Assembly (NCBI RefSeq): GCF_003857055.1 | Contig: NZ_QGSZ01000153.1 | Span: 1 to 64,000, forward strand | Source: Micromonospora inaquosa | GTDB taxonomy: Bacteria; Actinomycetota; Actinomycetes; Mycobacteriales; Micromonosporaceae | Length of the DNA stretch: 64,000 nucleotides | Reading direction: 5' to 3' | Part shown: in pieces, positions 52,361 through 61,455 of the stretch | Layout of the letters: every line of letters starts with the position of its first letter | Numbering within the stretch: position 1 is the stretch's first letter | Made by a program: the position numbers and the translations under genes | Notes under the pieces: generated by a model | What the model was told of the DNA's origin: nothing | Database searches by the model: none | Seen by the model: only the letters and a program-made list of their open reading frames with translations

Positions 52361-53146
52361 ATGAGAATTAAAGCGGGGCTGCTTGCGGTCTGTACGGGTT
52401 TGAGTGCGCTGGCCCTGAGTCCGTCCGGCGCGGAGGCGGCCATCGAGCGGCCGGCGGTCGTCACGGTGTCGGCGTCGCCTGCCGCTGACTTGGCGCCGGC
52501 CGTGGTGAAGGGGCCCAAGTCGCCGCACTCCTTCCCGACCACGGTCGCCCTCCCGGCGGGCGCAAGCCTCCATCTGGCCCGTTCGGCCGGACCGGATCGG
52601 TCGTCCGCAGGCGAGGTGGTGGTCAGGAACGCCGAGGGCGAGGTCGTCGGTGCGTACGACGCCCCCTACGCTCTCGGGGCGAACGGCGAGCTGCTGGCCG
52701 CTACCTATCGGATCGAGGGCGGGAGCCTGGTGCGGTCGGTGCCGGTCGCCGACGCCGCCGCCTATCCACTGACCGTCCTCGCGTCCGGCTACAACCCGGT
52801 TCGCGTGCCCGCGGCCTCGACCCGGACCGGGCCGTCCGCCGCGGTCACCAAGGTGACCGTCCCGGCGAACTACGTCTACAACCCGTCGCTCGGCAGCCTG
52901 CACGACTACTGCACGAGTTCGCCGGATTCCTACCTCGCCGCTGACTTCCGGGGCCCGTGCGCGCGGCACGACATGTGCTATGAGGCGCCCGGCAACAACA
53001 AGCTCAACTGTGACAACACGCTGTACCAGCACCTAGGCAACAATTGCACCTTCGCGTATCCTAGCTCGAGCGCCATGCGCAACAGCTGCATCAGCGTGGC
53101 CGCGGTGTACTGGGCCGCGGTGACCGCGTTCGGCGACGACAATTAG
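52361..53146 (+). CDS. Secreted prokaryotic phospholipase A2
   Basis: 261 residues. A signal peptide (hydrophobic 4-20, AEA near 24-26) starts after ATG 52361, with ACGGGGA upstream. The C-terminal 100 residues are the prokaryotic PLA2 fold: LHDYCTSSPDSYLAADFRG, then CARHDMCYE with the catalytic His203-Asp204 pair and a Cys-rich C-terminus (C184, C200, C206, later CDN and NNC). It hydrolyses the sn-2 acyl bond of phospholipids outside the cell. The middle segment (30-165) is an extracellular linker or propeptide without recognised family. It stands alone, with a strong terminator downstream. Confidence 0.87.
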   Translation: MRIKAGLLAVCTGLSALALSPSGAEAAIERPAVVTVSASPAADLAPAVVKGPKSPHSFPTTVALPAGASLHLARSAGPDRSSAGEVVVRNAEGEVVGAYDAPYALGANGELLAATYRIEGGSLVRSVPVADAAAYPLTVLASGYNPVRVPAASTRTGPSAAVTKVTVPANYVYNPSLGSLHDYCTSSPDSYLAADFRGPCARHDMCYEAPGNNKLNCDNTLYQHLGNNCTFAYPSSSAMRNSCISVAAVYWAAVTAFGDDN

Positions 53147-53220
53147 CCGGACCGGCCGGGGCCCTGGCATCCGGGGCCGCGGCCGACGGACATCCGTGGC
53201 GTGATGACATCCGGACGAGA

Positions 53221-53260
53221 GCGAGGATCTCCCGTGGCTGCGCTGCGCGGAGATCCTCGC
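53221..53260 (+). terminator. Strong hairpin downstream of the phospholipase A2 gene
   Basis: A perfect 12-bp inverted repeat (GCGAGGATCTCC / GGAGATCCTCGC) with a 16-base loop, 74 bp after the stop. Strong stem, no T-run; the actinomycete-style terminator separating PLA2 from the NRPS region. Confidence 0.65.
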
Positions 53261-53510
53261 CGCGCCCGACCCGACGGGTTGCTTGTTTCCTGCCAGTGAT
53301 GAGCCGTCTTACGGCCCTGGCGGCGTGATCGGCCCCGGCCAGGGTCGATGCTTGCGGCGCTGGCCAGCAACCGCCACGGACCAGATCGGCGCGACCGTCG
53401 CGGCTGCCACCGGCGGGGCCGGACAACTGGGTCGCGGCGGGGCAACGACGGGTCCGGCGGAAGTCAGGATCCGACCGACCGAGCAGTCGAGAGCCGAGGA
53501 AGGCACTGCC

Positions 53511-55070
53511 ATGCCAACGATCCACTCCAGCACGCCTGACATCTCGGCCGGCACCGTCCCGGCCGACGGCCGGGTGTTCCGGTCGGTCAACCCCGCTGAC
53601 CTTTCCGACACCGTCGCCGAGGTGGTCCTGACCGACGTGGACGGACTGCTCGGCGCCTTCCGGGCAGCCAAACTCGCGCAGGGCGCCTGGGCCGCCACAC
53701 CAGCTCCGGTGCGCGGGCAGGTCATCGCCGCATTCGGCCGCCTGGTCGAGTCGAACGCCGAGCGCCTCGCCGCGCTCGTCACGCGTGAGGTCGGCAAGCC
53801 GCTGGCTGAGTCCCGGGGCGAGGTGCAAGAAGTCATCGACACCTGCACCTTCTTCGCGGGGGAGGGGCGACGTTTGTACGGGCAGACGGTGCCCAGCGAG
53901 ATGCCGAACAAGCAGTTGTTCACCTTTCGGGAGCCGGTCGGCGTCGTCGTGACGGTGACCGCCGGCAACTTCCCGGTGGCGGTGCCGTCCTGGTATCTCG
54001 TGCCGGCGTTGCTCTGCGGCAACACGGTGGTGTGGAAGCCGGCCGAGTACTCCGCCGCCTGCGCCGACGCGTTGCTCAGCCTGGCGCGTGCGGCGGGCGT
54101 GCCGGCCGGTGTGCTGGAGATCGTGCACGCCGACGGGGCGACCACCTTCGAGGCGCTGTCGCGCGGGCTCGAGTCGGCGCTGGTGGACAAGGTCGGCTTC
54201 ACCGGCTCGTCGGAGGTCGGCGTCCGGATCGGCGAGCTTTGCGGGCGGCACCTGCAGACGCCGTGCCTCGAACTGGGCGGCAAGAACCCGATGATCGTGG
54301 CGGCCGATGCGGACCTCGATCTGGCCGTGCAGGGCGCGCTGTTCTCCGGATTTGGCACAGCGGGACAGCGGTGCACCTCGCTGGGCACGGCCATCGTCCA
54401 CGAGTCGGTCCACGACGCGTTCGTGGCGCGGCTGGGGCGGGCGGTCGACGCCGCGATCATCGGCGACCCGCGGGCGGACGTCCTCTTCGGCCCGTTGATC
54501 TCCGAGGTATTCGCCAGCCGTTTCGAGGACTATCTATCCTGGATCCAGCCGCACCACCGGACGTCCGGCTCGACCGCGACGGGTCGTATCTGCGCGGAGA
54601 ACCCGCGACGTGGCTTCGTCGGCGATCCGGAGAAGGGTCACTACTATCACCCGGTCGTCGTCACCGGTCTGCGGCCGGACGACGAGCTGTTCCTGCGGGA
54701 GACCTTCGGCCCGATCATCGGCGTGACGACGTACCGCGGGCTGGACGAGGCGATCGAGCTGGCGAACCGACCCGGCTACGGGCTGTCCAGCTCGGTCTAC
54801 ACCCATGACCCGGCGACGGTCTTCGGCGTCCGCCGTGGTGTGCGGGCCGGGATGCTGTCGGTCAACAACTCCACCTCGGGCGCCGAGGCGCACCTGCCGT
54901 TCGGCGGCAACGGGCGGTCCGGCAACGGCAGCCGACAGTCCGGCATCTGGGTGCTCGACCAGTTCAGCCGATGGCAGGCGGTCAATTGGGACTATTCCGG
55001 TGGCCTGCAACGAGCGCAGATCGACACCGGTCGAGTGGCGGCGGATCCAGATTTCCGCCTCGCCTGGTGA
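53511..55070 (+). CDS. Aldehyde dehydrogenase (ALDH7/aminoadipate-semialdehyde-like)
   Basis: 519 residues from ATG 53511, with GAGGAAGG upstream. Catalytic residues are clear: Glu254 in CLELGGKNP and Cys288 in GTAGQRCTS; the NAD motif is GFTGSSEVGVRI (229-240). The N-terminal AGNFPVAVPSWYLVPALLCG and C-terminal LPFGGNGRSGNGSRQSG resemble ALDH7 enzymes that oxidise alpha-aminoadipic semialdehyde/piperideine-6-carboxylate. It probably oxidises an amino-acid-derived aldehyde to a carboxylate. Position ahead of the NRPS genes suggests supply of a carboxylated or aminoadipate-like building block. It may belong to the cluster (same strand, 129 bp upstream with a terminator-like hairpin between) or just border it. 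Confidence 0.78.
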   Translation: MPTIHSSTPDISAGTVPADGRVFRSVNPADLSDTVAEVVLTDVDGLLGAFRAAKLAQGAWAATPAPVRGQVIAAFGRLVESNAERLAALVTREVGKPLAESRGEVQEVIDTCTFFAGEGRRLYGQTVPSEMPNKQLFTFREPVGVVVTVTAGNFPVAVPSWYLVPALLCGNTVVWKPAEYSAACADALLSLARAAGVPAGVLEIVHADGATTFEALSRGLESALVDKVGFTGSSEVGVRIGELCGRHLQTPCLELGGKNPMIVAADADLDLAVQGALFSGFGTAGQRCTSLGTAIVHESVHDAFVARLGRAVDAAIIGDPRADVLFGPLISEVFASRFEDYLSWIQPHHRTSGSTATGRICAENPRRGFVGDPEKGHYYHPVVVTGLRPDDELFLRETFGPIIGVTTYRGLDEAIELANRPGYGLSSSVYTHDPATVFGVRRGVRAGMLSVNNSTSGAEAHLPFGGNGRSGNGSRQSGIWVLDQFSRWQAVNWDYSGGLQRAQIDTGRVAADPDFRLAW

Positions 55071-55105
55071 CCGGTGCGGGAAAAGCTTAATCCTTCGATC
55101 TTCGA

Positions 55106-55123
55106 CTGGCGCTTAGTCGCCAG
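55106..55123 (+). terminator. Small hairpin after the aldehyde dehydrogenase gene
   Basis: CTGGCG and CGCCAG arms of six bases around a six-base loop, 35 bp after the stop. Weak; could be attenuator-like for the NRPS genes as well as a terminator. Confidence 0.35.
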
Positions 55124-55199
55124 ATGAGTTTGGCGGGCTGTGCGACGCATCGTTGGCTGTTAGTGTTTGCGCGGCAGTCGTTCACGGGGGGAATATGTC

Positions 55200-57068
55200 A
55201 TGGACAAGGCTCCGCTCACCTGGGCGCAGAAGATGCATTGGTATCTCTACCATTCGACGTTGCCGGGTGGGCGGTGGCGCAATAACGTATTGACCTATTG
55301 GGCCGTTCCGGCGGGCGTCGGCGTCAGCGATTGTGTCGAGGCGCTGCACCGCCTGGTCCAGGAACACCAGGCCCTCCGTGCGCGGTACCCGGCGGACGTC
55401 GTGACCGGCCCGGTGCAGGTGGTCGAGCCCGACTTCCGGCCCCCGGTCGCCCTCTGTGACGTGTCCGGCGCGGCCGACGAGCGGTCGGCGGTGGAGGCGT
55501 TCGTCGGGCAGGTCCTGCGCCAGGAGTTCGACCTCGCCGCCGCCCCGCCGGTCAGCGCTGTGCTCGTCACCGACGGCGAGCAAGTCCGCTGGCTGGCACT
55601 GGTCGTCCACCACATCAGCACCGACGGGGCGTCCCGGCAGGTCCTCGCCGCATCATTCGGGCGACACCTCGCCGCGGTCCGTCGAGGCGTCCCGGCGCCC
55701 CTGCCGCGGCTGGGCGGCCCGCTGAGCGACGCGGCCCTGCAGCAGTCGGCGGCCGGCCTGCGGCAGAGCGCGGCGTCGCTGCGGCGGTGGACCACGGTGG
55801 CAGCGGCGATGCCAGCCACCACACTGCCCGTCGAGCCGGCGTCGGTGGCCGGACCGCTGCCGACGGAGGCCCTGCTCGCGACGCCCGGCGCGGCCGCCTG
55901 CGAACGCGTCGCCAAAAGGTCCGGGGTGCCGGTTTCGGCGGTGTTCCTCGGTGCCTACGCCGCCATCGTCGGGCGTTTCCTCGGAATGGCCAGGGTGCCG
56001 GTGAACGTATACTCGTCGAACCGGTTCTCGCCGGAAAAAGTGAATGTGGTCGGCTGTCTTTATCAGACCCTTCCGCTAGTGGTGGAGCAGAAAGGCGGTG
56101 AGCGACTCCGAGACTTCCTGCAACGAGCGCAGGGCGGCCTTCTGGACAGTTATCGATTCGGCCACCACGATTACGACACATTCACCGACACGCGGGTGCG
56201 CCAACAGTTTAGCTGGGGCCGCAATGTGTCGGTGATGCCGTCGTTCAACTTTTCGCCGGTGGGTGCGGCGGGTGACACCTCCGGCGCCATCGTGCCAACG
56301 GACTGGTCGGTGCGCGCCATCGAGCACGACCTGGGTGACCCGTTCGAACTCGTGGTGCAGGTCGTCGGCGCCGACGTCCGGTACGCCGTCCGATTCGACG
56401 CCGCGCTGATCGAGTCCGGCACGGCGACCGCGCTGGTCTCTGCCATGCACCGTTTCCTCACCATCGCCGCCGAGCACCCGGACTCGTCGGTCGACGAACT
56501 CCTCGACCTCGCGGACGTGCCCGTGTCGGAGCGGGACGCGGGCTGGATCGAGCGGGACGGTTCCTGGGTGCACCGGGACGGGATCGTCGCGGCGGCCCGG
56601 CGTCACCCCGCGGTCTCCGACGCCGCCGTCCTGGTGGAGCCGAGCGGGGCGCTGACCCTGCACGTCACGGCGGCAGCCGGGCTGACCGCCCATGGTCTGC
56701 GCTGCCACCTGACCGAGTTGCTGACCGAGTTGCCCGGCACGGTCGTGCCGGACGCGTTCGTGCTGCGCCCGGCACCGCCGACCGACGGCCGGGAACCCGA
56801 CGACCGCACGCCCGAGACGCTGCGCTGGGCGGTCTTCGAGTCGGCGCTGCGCCGGGCCCGCCCCGGCTCGTCGTGGACGGCGTCCTCACCCTATCTGCCG
56901 CAGGGCGGCCGGACCGCCGACCTGTGGCGGGTGCTCGCCGAACTCACGGCGGAAGGCCTGGTTGGGCTCACGTACACCGACTTCCTGGGGTTCCGCCCCT
57001 TGGGAGACCTCGCGGAGGCGGTCGTCGCGCTGCACTCCGGCGATCCAGTGGTCGTTCACGCCGGCTAA
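55200..57068 (+). CDS. NRPS condensation protein with degenerate A-subdomain and carrier-like tail
   Basis: 622 residues from ATG 55200, eight bases after GGGGGGA. Residues 1-430 form a condensation (C) domain with the catalytic HHISTDG (137-143). The C-terminal 180 residues look like a leftover A-domain C-subdomain (VHRDGIVAAARRHPAVSDAAVL, then LPGTVVPDAFVLRPA) followed by a carrier-domain-shaped helical region (PYLPQGGRTADLWRVLAELT). The phosphopantetheine serine expected in GGxS is replaced: the motif reads GGRTA. So this C domain would have to act on a donor carried by another protein. It opens the NRPS operon and could condense an acyl or amino unit in trans. Confidence 0.76.
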   Translation: MDKAPLTWAQKMHWYLYHSTLPGGRWRNNVLTYWAVPAGVGVSDCVEALHRLVQEHQALRARYPADVVTGPVQVVEPDFRPPVALCDVSGAADERSAVEAFVGQVLRQEFDLAAAPPVSAVLVTDGEQVRWLALVVHHISTDGASRQVLAASFGRHLAAVRRGVPAPLPRLGGPLSDAALQQSAAGLRQSAASLRRWTTVAAAMPATTLPVEPASVAGPLPTEALLATPGAAACERVAKRSGVPVSAVFLGAYAAIVGRFLGMARVPVNVYSSNRFSPEKVNVVGCLYQTLPLVVEQKGGERLRDFLQRAQGGLLDSYRFGHHDYDTFTDTRVRQQFSWGRNVSVMPSFNFSPVGAAGDTSGAIVPTDWSVRAIEHDLGDPFELVVQVVGADVRYAVRFDAALIESGTATALVSAMHRFLTIAAEHPDSSVDELLDLADVPVSERDAGWIERDGSWVHRDGIVAAARRHPAVSDAAVLVEPSGALTLHVTAAAGLTAHGLRCHLTELLTELPGTVVPDAFVLRPAPPTDGREPDDRTPETLRWAVFESALRRARPGSSWTASSPYLPQGGRTADLWRVLAELTAEGLVGLTYTDFLGFRPLGDLAEAVVALHSGDPVVVHAG

Positions 57069-57151
57069 CCCCCGCACGTCCTGCAGAGACCGCCGGCCCC
57101 GCCGCCGTCGGTGCCATCCCGCATGCCCCCGTTGCCCTCGAAAGGTGACCG

Positions 57152-58123
57152 ATGACCCTGTCCACGCAGCTCCGATATCCCCTCGATCAGCGACCGACGC
57201 CCGGGACGACGGACCTGCCGGAGGCGGTCCGTGCCGCACGCGGCACCGTCGTGGCCCAGCTGAACGACGTCGGCGCGGTGCGGTTCCGTGGGTTTCCTCC
57301 CGGCAGCGCCGAGCGTCTGGACGCCGTGGTGCGGGCGATGGGCGGTGAGCCCCTCGAATATCACGACGCCGCTACCCCGCGCACCGAGATCGGCGGCCGG
57401 GTCTACACGTCCACCGACTATCCGCCGGGGGAGGTGATCGAGCAGCACAACGAGGCCTGCTACGGCGCGGACTTTCCGCGCTACCTGTACTTCGGGTGCA
57501 CGCGGGCGGCCGAGTCGGGCGGGGCCACGCCGCTGGTCGACACCCGCGCTCTAGCGGCCGCGCTCCCCGGCGAGTTGGTCGACAAGCTTCGGCAGACCGG
57601 CGTGCGGTACGTGCGTACCTACCACCCGCGGATGGGGCTGCAGTGGCAGCAGGCCTTCGGCACAGAGGACCGGGCAGAGGCGGAGGCGTGGTGCGCGCGC
57701 CGAGGGAGCTCGATCGAGTGGCTCCCCGGCGGCGTCCTGCGGACCAGCACGGTGCGGCCCGCCTTGGTGCGGCACCCGGACACCGGCGAGGAGTGTTGGT
57801 TCAACCAGGTGGTCGCGTTCCATCCGGCCGCCCTGCCCCGCGATCTGCGGGAGGGCCTGGCCGCGGTGCTGCCCGCCGAGCTGTTCCCCAAGCAGGTGTT
57901 GTTCGGAGACGGCACACCGATCCCTGCCGAGACCGTCGACTTGATCCGCGAGATCGAACGGCCGCTCAAGGCGGCCCCAGCGTGGCGGGACGGCGACGTG
58001 CTCATCGTCGACAACCTGCTGATGTCGCACGGTCGCGAGGCCTACCGCGGTGATCGCCGCGTACTGGTCGCCATGTCGCATGCCATGACGTGGGACGACG
58101 TCGAGGTCGGGGTGACCTCGTGA
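57152..58123 (+). CDS. TauD/TfdA-family Fe(II)/2-oxoglutarate dioxygenase
   Basis: 323 residues. The metal ligands are the His-x-Glu pair in EVIEQHNEACY (His99, Glu101) and a distal His in LLMSHGREAYRG (His293), followed by the 2-oxoglutarate-binding Arg region RRVLVAMSH. It resembles SyrP-type dioxygenases that beta-hydroxylate amino-acid units tethered on or near NRPS carrier proteins. GTG overlap with the A-T gene downstream (58120) indicates translational coupling to that module, so the hydroxylated residue is likely the amino acid loaded by that A-T didomain. The 83-bp gap after the C protein fits the same operon. Confidence 0.85.
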   Translation: MTLSTQLRYPLDQRPTPGTTDLPEAVRAARGTVVAQLNDVGAVRFRGFPPGSAERLDAVVRAMGGEPLEYHDAATPRTEIGGRVYTSTDYPPGEVIEQHNEACYGADFPRYLYFGCTRAAESGGATPLVDTRALAAALPGELVDKLRQTGVRYVRTYHPRMGLQWQQAFGTEDRAEAEAWCARRGSSIEWLPGGVLRTSTVRPALVRHPDTGEECWFNQVVAFHPAALPRDLREGLAAVLPAELFPKQVLFGDGTPIPAETVDLIREIERPLKAAPAWRDGDVLIVDNLLMSHGREAYRGDRRVLVAMSHAMTWDDVEVGVTS

Positions 58124-59919
58124 ACCCCGCTACCTACCTCGACCGCCTCGCCAGCCACGGCCGGCGTCGCCCGGACGCCGTCGCCGCCCGCTTCGGCACC
58201 GATTCGATCACGTACGCCGAACTCCTGACCCGGGCCCGGACGTTGGCCCTGCGCCTGCAGCACACGGGGGTGCGTCGCGGCGACCCGGTCGGTCTCCGGC
58301 TGCCCCGCGGCCTCGATCTGCTCGTCGGGATGTGTGCGATCGGCCGGGCCGGCGGTGTCGTGGTGCCGATGGCCCCCGACGAACCGCCCCGGCGGCTCGC
58401 CGCGGTGCTCGCCGACGCGGGCATCACCACCGTCATCGGAGTCGGAGACCGGGACGCGCCGGACGGCGTCACCGTGCTGCGGCCGGGGAGCGTGGACGTG
58501 GCGCCGAACGACGCCGCCCTGCCGACCGTGGGCGCGAGCGATGTCGCGTACGTCATCTACACGTCCGGTTCGACCGGAGCTCCCAAGGGCGTCCCGGTCG
58601 GCCACGGCAACCTGCTGCGCTATCTCAACTGGTGCGACGCGGTCCTGCTCGAACCGGGCGTGGCGCTGCCGGCCGTCTCGTCCCCGGCCTTCGACGCCTC
58701 GCTCAAGCAACTGCTCGGGCCGCTCATCGGCGGCGGGACGGTGTGGCTGGTCGATGACGCCACCGCGGGCGACCCGCGGCGTATCGCCGAGTTGCTCGGC
58801 GATGCCGGGCCGAGTGCCCTCAACTGCGTCCCGGCGATGTGGGGCGCGGTCCTCGACGAGTTGGCGGCCGCCGGGCGGCCCCCGGTTCGGCTGCGGCGCC
58901 TGATGCTCGGCGGTGAGGCCCTCGATGCCGAACTGCTCCGGCGGACCCGGGCAGCGTTTCCCGCCGTCGACATCTGGAACCTGTACGGGCCGACCGAGGC
59001 GACGGCCAACGCGACGGCAACCTTGCTCGACCGCGACGGCGAGGTGCACCTCGGGTCCCCCATCGCAGGCGCCCGGGTCTATGTGCTCGGTCCGGACGGC
59101 GCACCGGTCGCCGACGGTGAGGCCGGTGAGCTGTACGTCGGCGGTCCGCAACTCGCGCTCGGTTACCGCGGCGACGCGGCCCGAACCGCCGCGCGGTTCG
59201 TCCCCGACCCGTTCACGCCGACGCGGGGCGGGCGGATGTTCCGCACCGGCGACGTCGTGCGGTGCCGTGGCGGCCGGCTGTTCTTCGAAACGCGTAGGGA
59301 TCGTCTGGTGAAACGCGCTGGCGTCCGGCTGGAGCTAGGCGAGGTCGAGAGCGCGCTGCGGGCCCTCGACGGGGTCGCCGCTGCCGCGGTGGTGACCGTC
59401 GGTGAGCCGGCGCGGCTGCTGGCCGCGGTGGTGCCCACCGGCGACCGGGAACTGATCCCGACCGAGGTGCGCCATGCGCTGACCGCTTTCCTGCCCCGCG
59501 CGGCGGTGCCGGACCAGGTCGTCGTGCTACCGGCGCTGCCGGTGACCGCGGGCGGCAAGGTGGACGCGGCCGCGCTGCGGGAGTTCACCGCGCCGCTCGA
59601 CAGCGGGCCGGCCGACGAGGCCGCGGATCCGGTGGAGGCCGTGCTGATCGGCGTGTGGCAGCAGGTCATCGGTGGCAAGCCGGTCGCCTCGAACACCGAC
59701 TTCTTCGATGTCGGCGGGCATTCGCTGGCCATGCTGCGGATCGTCGGCCGGGTGGCCGAGCTGCTCGACGCGGAACTCACCGTCGACGTCTTCTACGACG
59801 CACCCACGGTCGCCGCGCACGCCGATCTCATCCGCGAGCAGCGCGGGCCGACGGCGGTCGCCCGCGCCCGGGACATCCTCGCCCAAGGCGACGAGCCGGC
59901 GTCCTGGCGGGCCGCGTGA
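58120..59919 (+). CDS. NRPS adenylation-thiolation (A-T) didomain
   Basis: 599 residues from a GTG overlapping the dioxygenase stop. A-domain core motifs: YVIYTSGSTGAPKGV (A3), FDASLKQLL (A4), NLYGPTEATAN (A5), ELYVGGPQLALGYRG (A6), YRGDAARTAARFVPDPFTP and the RRDRLVKRAGVRLELGEVE (A8) loop. A carrier (T) domain follows: DFFDVGGHSLAMLRIV with the phosphopantetheine serine. It activates one amino acid and loads it on its own carrier, and the neighbouring dioxygenase probably acts on it. Specificity was not derived. It lacks a C domain, which must be provided by the freestanding C proteins either side. Confidence 0.9.
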   Translation: MNPATYLDRLASHGRRRPDAVAARFGTDSITYAELLTRARTLALRLQHTGVRRGDPVGLRLPRGLDLLVGMCAIGRAGGVVVPMAPDEPPRRLAAVLADAGITTVIGVGDRDAPDGVTVLRPGSVDVAPNDAALPTVGASDVAYVIYTSGSTGAPKGVPVGHGNLLRYLNWCDAVLLEPGVALPAVSSPAFDASLKQLLGPLIGGGTVWLVDDATAGDPRRIAELLGDAGPSALNCVPAMWGAVLDELAAAGRPPVRLRRLMLGGEALDAELLRRTRAAFPAVDIWNLYGPTEATANATATLLDRDGEVHLGSPIAGARVYVLGPDGAPVADGEAGELYVGGPQLALGYRGDAARTAARFVPDPFTPTRGGRMFRTGDVVRCRGGRLFFETRRDRLVKRAGVRLELGEVESALRALDGVAAAAVVTVGEPARLLAAVVPTGDRELIPTEVRHALTAFLPRAAVPDQVVVLPALPVTAGGKVDAAALREFTAPLDSGPADEAADPVEAVLIGVWQQVIGGKPVASNTDFFDVGGHSLAMLRIVGRVAELLDAELTVDVFYDAPTVAAHADLIREQRGPTAVARARDILAQGDEPASWRAA

Positions 59920-61226
59920 TGGCGGGGCGCGCCGTGTCGTACGCCGAACGCGGGGTGTGGTTCCTGCAGCAGGCGGCGGGAGCGCAGGCGTGCAATCTCG
60001 GTACCGCGGTCCGCATCTCGTCCGGGCTGCGACCGGAGCGGCTCTTCGCGGCCCTCGACCTGCTGGCCGACCGGCACGAGGCGATGCGGACCACGTACGG
60101 AGTGGAGGGCGGCAGCCTGGTCGCGTCGGCGCGTGCGGAGACCCGGCCGCAGGGGCGGCTCGTCGACGCGGTCGGCTGGTCCACCGAGGAGGTGCTCGCC
60201 GCGGTGCGTGCGGCGCACACGGAGCCCTTCGACCTGGCCGGTGGCGCACCCGCCCGGCTGACCGTCTGGGAGCGCGGCGCCGACGGCCACGTGGTGTTCT
60301 TCGCGATGCATCACGCCGTCACCGACTGGACCTCGATGGTGCTGTGCGCCTCGGAGCTGTTCGCGCTCTACAGCAACGGGCTGGACCCGGCGGCGCTGCG
60401 CCCGCTGACGGCCGGCTACGGCGAGTTCGTCGAGGCCCAGCAGGCCATGCTCAGTGGACCGGCCGCCGACTCGGCCGCCGCGTACTGGGACTCGGTGCTG
60501 CCGGCCCGGCGCCCGGCCCGGCCGGTGCCACCCGACCGGGAACGGCCCGGCCGCGCCACCGATCAGAGCATCCTGCCGTTCAGCCTCGACGCCGCCGTGA
60601 AACGGGAACTCAACGCCCTCGCGTGGCGGTTGCGGGTCCCGGTCTACCTGATCCTGCTCGGAATGTGGGCGGCGACGCTGCGGCCCGGCCACGCAGCCGA
60701 ACCGCTCGTGCTGGGCCTGTCCCGGACCCTGCGGCGGCCGGCCTTCGCCACCACGGTCGGCTGCTTTACCAACACGATCCCGGTCGTCGTGGACGCCCCG
60801 GCCGACCGGGGCCTGCCGGCGGTCGTGAACGACCTGCGCCGGCAGCTGCAGGAGTCGTTCCAGCACCAGAGCTACCCCAACGAGCTGCTGGCACGCCGCC
60901 GGCCGGAGTTCGGTGCCGTGGACGGCCGGCCGCCGATGTTCGACGCCACCTTCAACTACGTCCCGAGCGACGCCGAGAACCTCGGCCCGCTGTTCACCGG
61001 CGCCGCCTCCGTGCGGGCCCAGGTCGGCGGCCTGCTGCTGGAGTCGTTTCCTGCGCTGCCCACCGTAGGCATGTGGAGCGACTTCAGCCTGCACCTGACC
61101 GAGGCGCCGCAACGGCTCGTCGGCATGGTCGGGTACGACGCCGCGATCTATTCCGAGGCAACCGCCGGCGCGGTGAGCCGCCGCTTCGCCGGCCTCACCA
61201 GCCGCCTGGCCGCTGTCGACGCCTGA
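59919..61226 (+). CDS. Freestanding NRPS condensation domain with a DW variant
   Basis: 435 residues. ATG 59919 overlaps the A-T stop (TGATG); a GTG at 59916 is the alternative. The catalytic motif reads HHAVTDW (131-137) in place of the usual HHxxxDG; the two histidines are kept but glycine is tryptophan. The remaining C-domain landmarks are present: SYAERGVWFLQQAAG near the start, TVGCFTNTIPVVV and FDATFNYVPSD. It could be a C domain with changed acceptor geometry, an ester-forming C, or an inactive variant used as a scaffold. It may join the A-T-loaded unit with the next building block. Confidence 0.85.
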   Translation: MAGRAVSYAERGVWFLQQAAGAQACNLGTAVRISSGLRPERLFAALDLLADRHEAMRTTYGVEGGSLVASARAETRPQGRLVDAVGWSTEEVLAAVRAAHTEPFDLAGGAPARLTVWERGADGHVVFFAMHHAVTDWTSMVLCASELFALYSNGLDPAALRPLTAGYGEFVEAQQAMLSGPAADSAAAYWDSVLPARRPARPVPPDRERPGRATDQSILPFSLDAAVKRELNALAWRLRVPVYLILLGMWAATLRPGHAAEPLVLGLSRTLRRPAFATTVGCFTNTIPVVVDAPADRGLPAVVNDLRRQLQESFQHQSYPNELLARRRPEFGAVDGRPPMFDATFNYVPSDAENLGPLFTGAASVRAQVGGLLLESFPALPTVGMWSDFSLHLTEAPQRLVGMVGYDAAIYSEATAGAVSRRFAGLTSRLAAVDA

Positions 61227-61245
61227 CCACGATCGAGGAGAAGAG

Positions 61246-61455
61246 ATGTTCGACGATCCCACCGCCACGTTCACCGTCGTGCGCAACGACGAGGAGCAGT
61301 ATTCGATCTGGCCGACCGCGATCGCGGTCCCGGCCGGCTGGACCGAGGTCGGCGTGACGGGCACCAAGGACGAGTGCCTGGCACGGATCGAGGAGCTGTG
61401 GACCGACCTTCGTCCCCGTAGCCTCCGCGACGCGCTGGCGGCGGACGGCCGCTGA
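61246..61455 (+). CDS. MbtH-like protein
   Basis: 69 residues with the MbtH signature: NDEEQYSIWPTAIAVPAGW, CLARIEELWTDLRPRSLRD. MbtH proteins bind NRPS adenylation domains and are often needed for their solubility or activity. It begins 20 bp after the C gene and overlaps the MFS gene (TGATG), in a normal MbtH position within NRPS operons. Confidence 0.95.
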   Translation: MFDDPTATFTVVRNDEEQYSIWPTAIAVPAGWTEVGVTGTKDECLARIEELWTDLRPRSLRDALAADGR

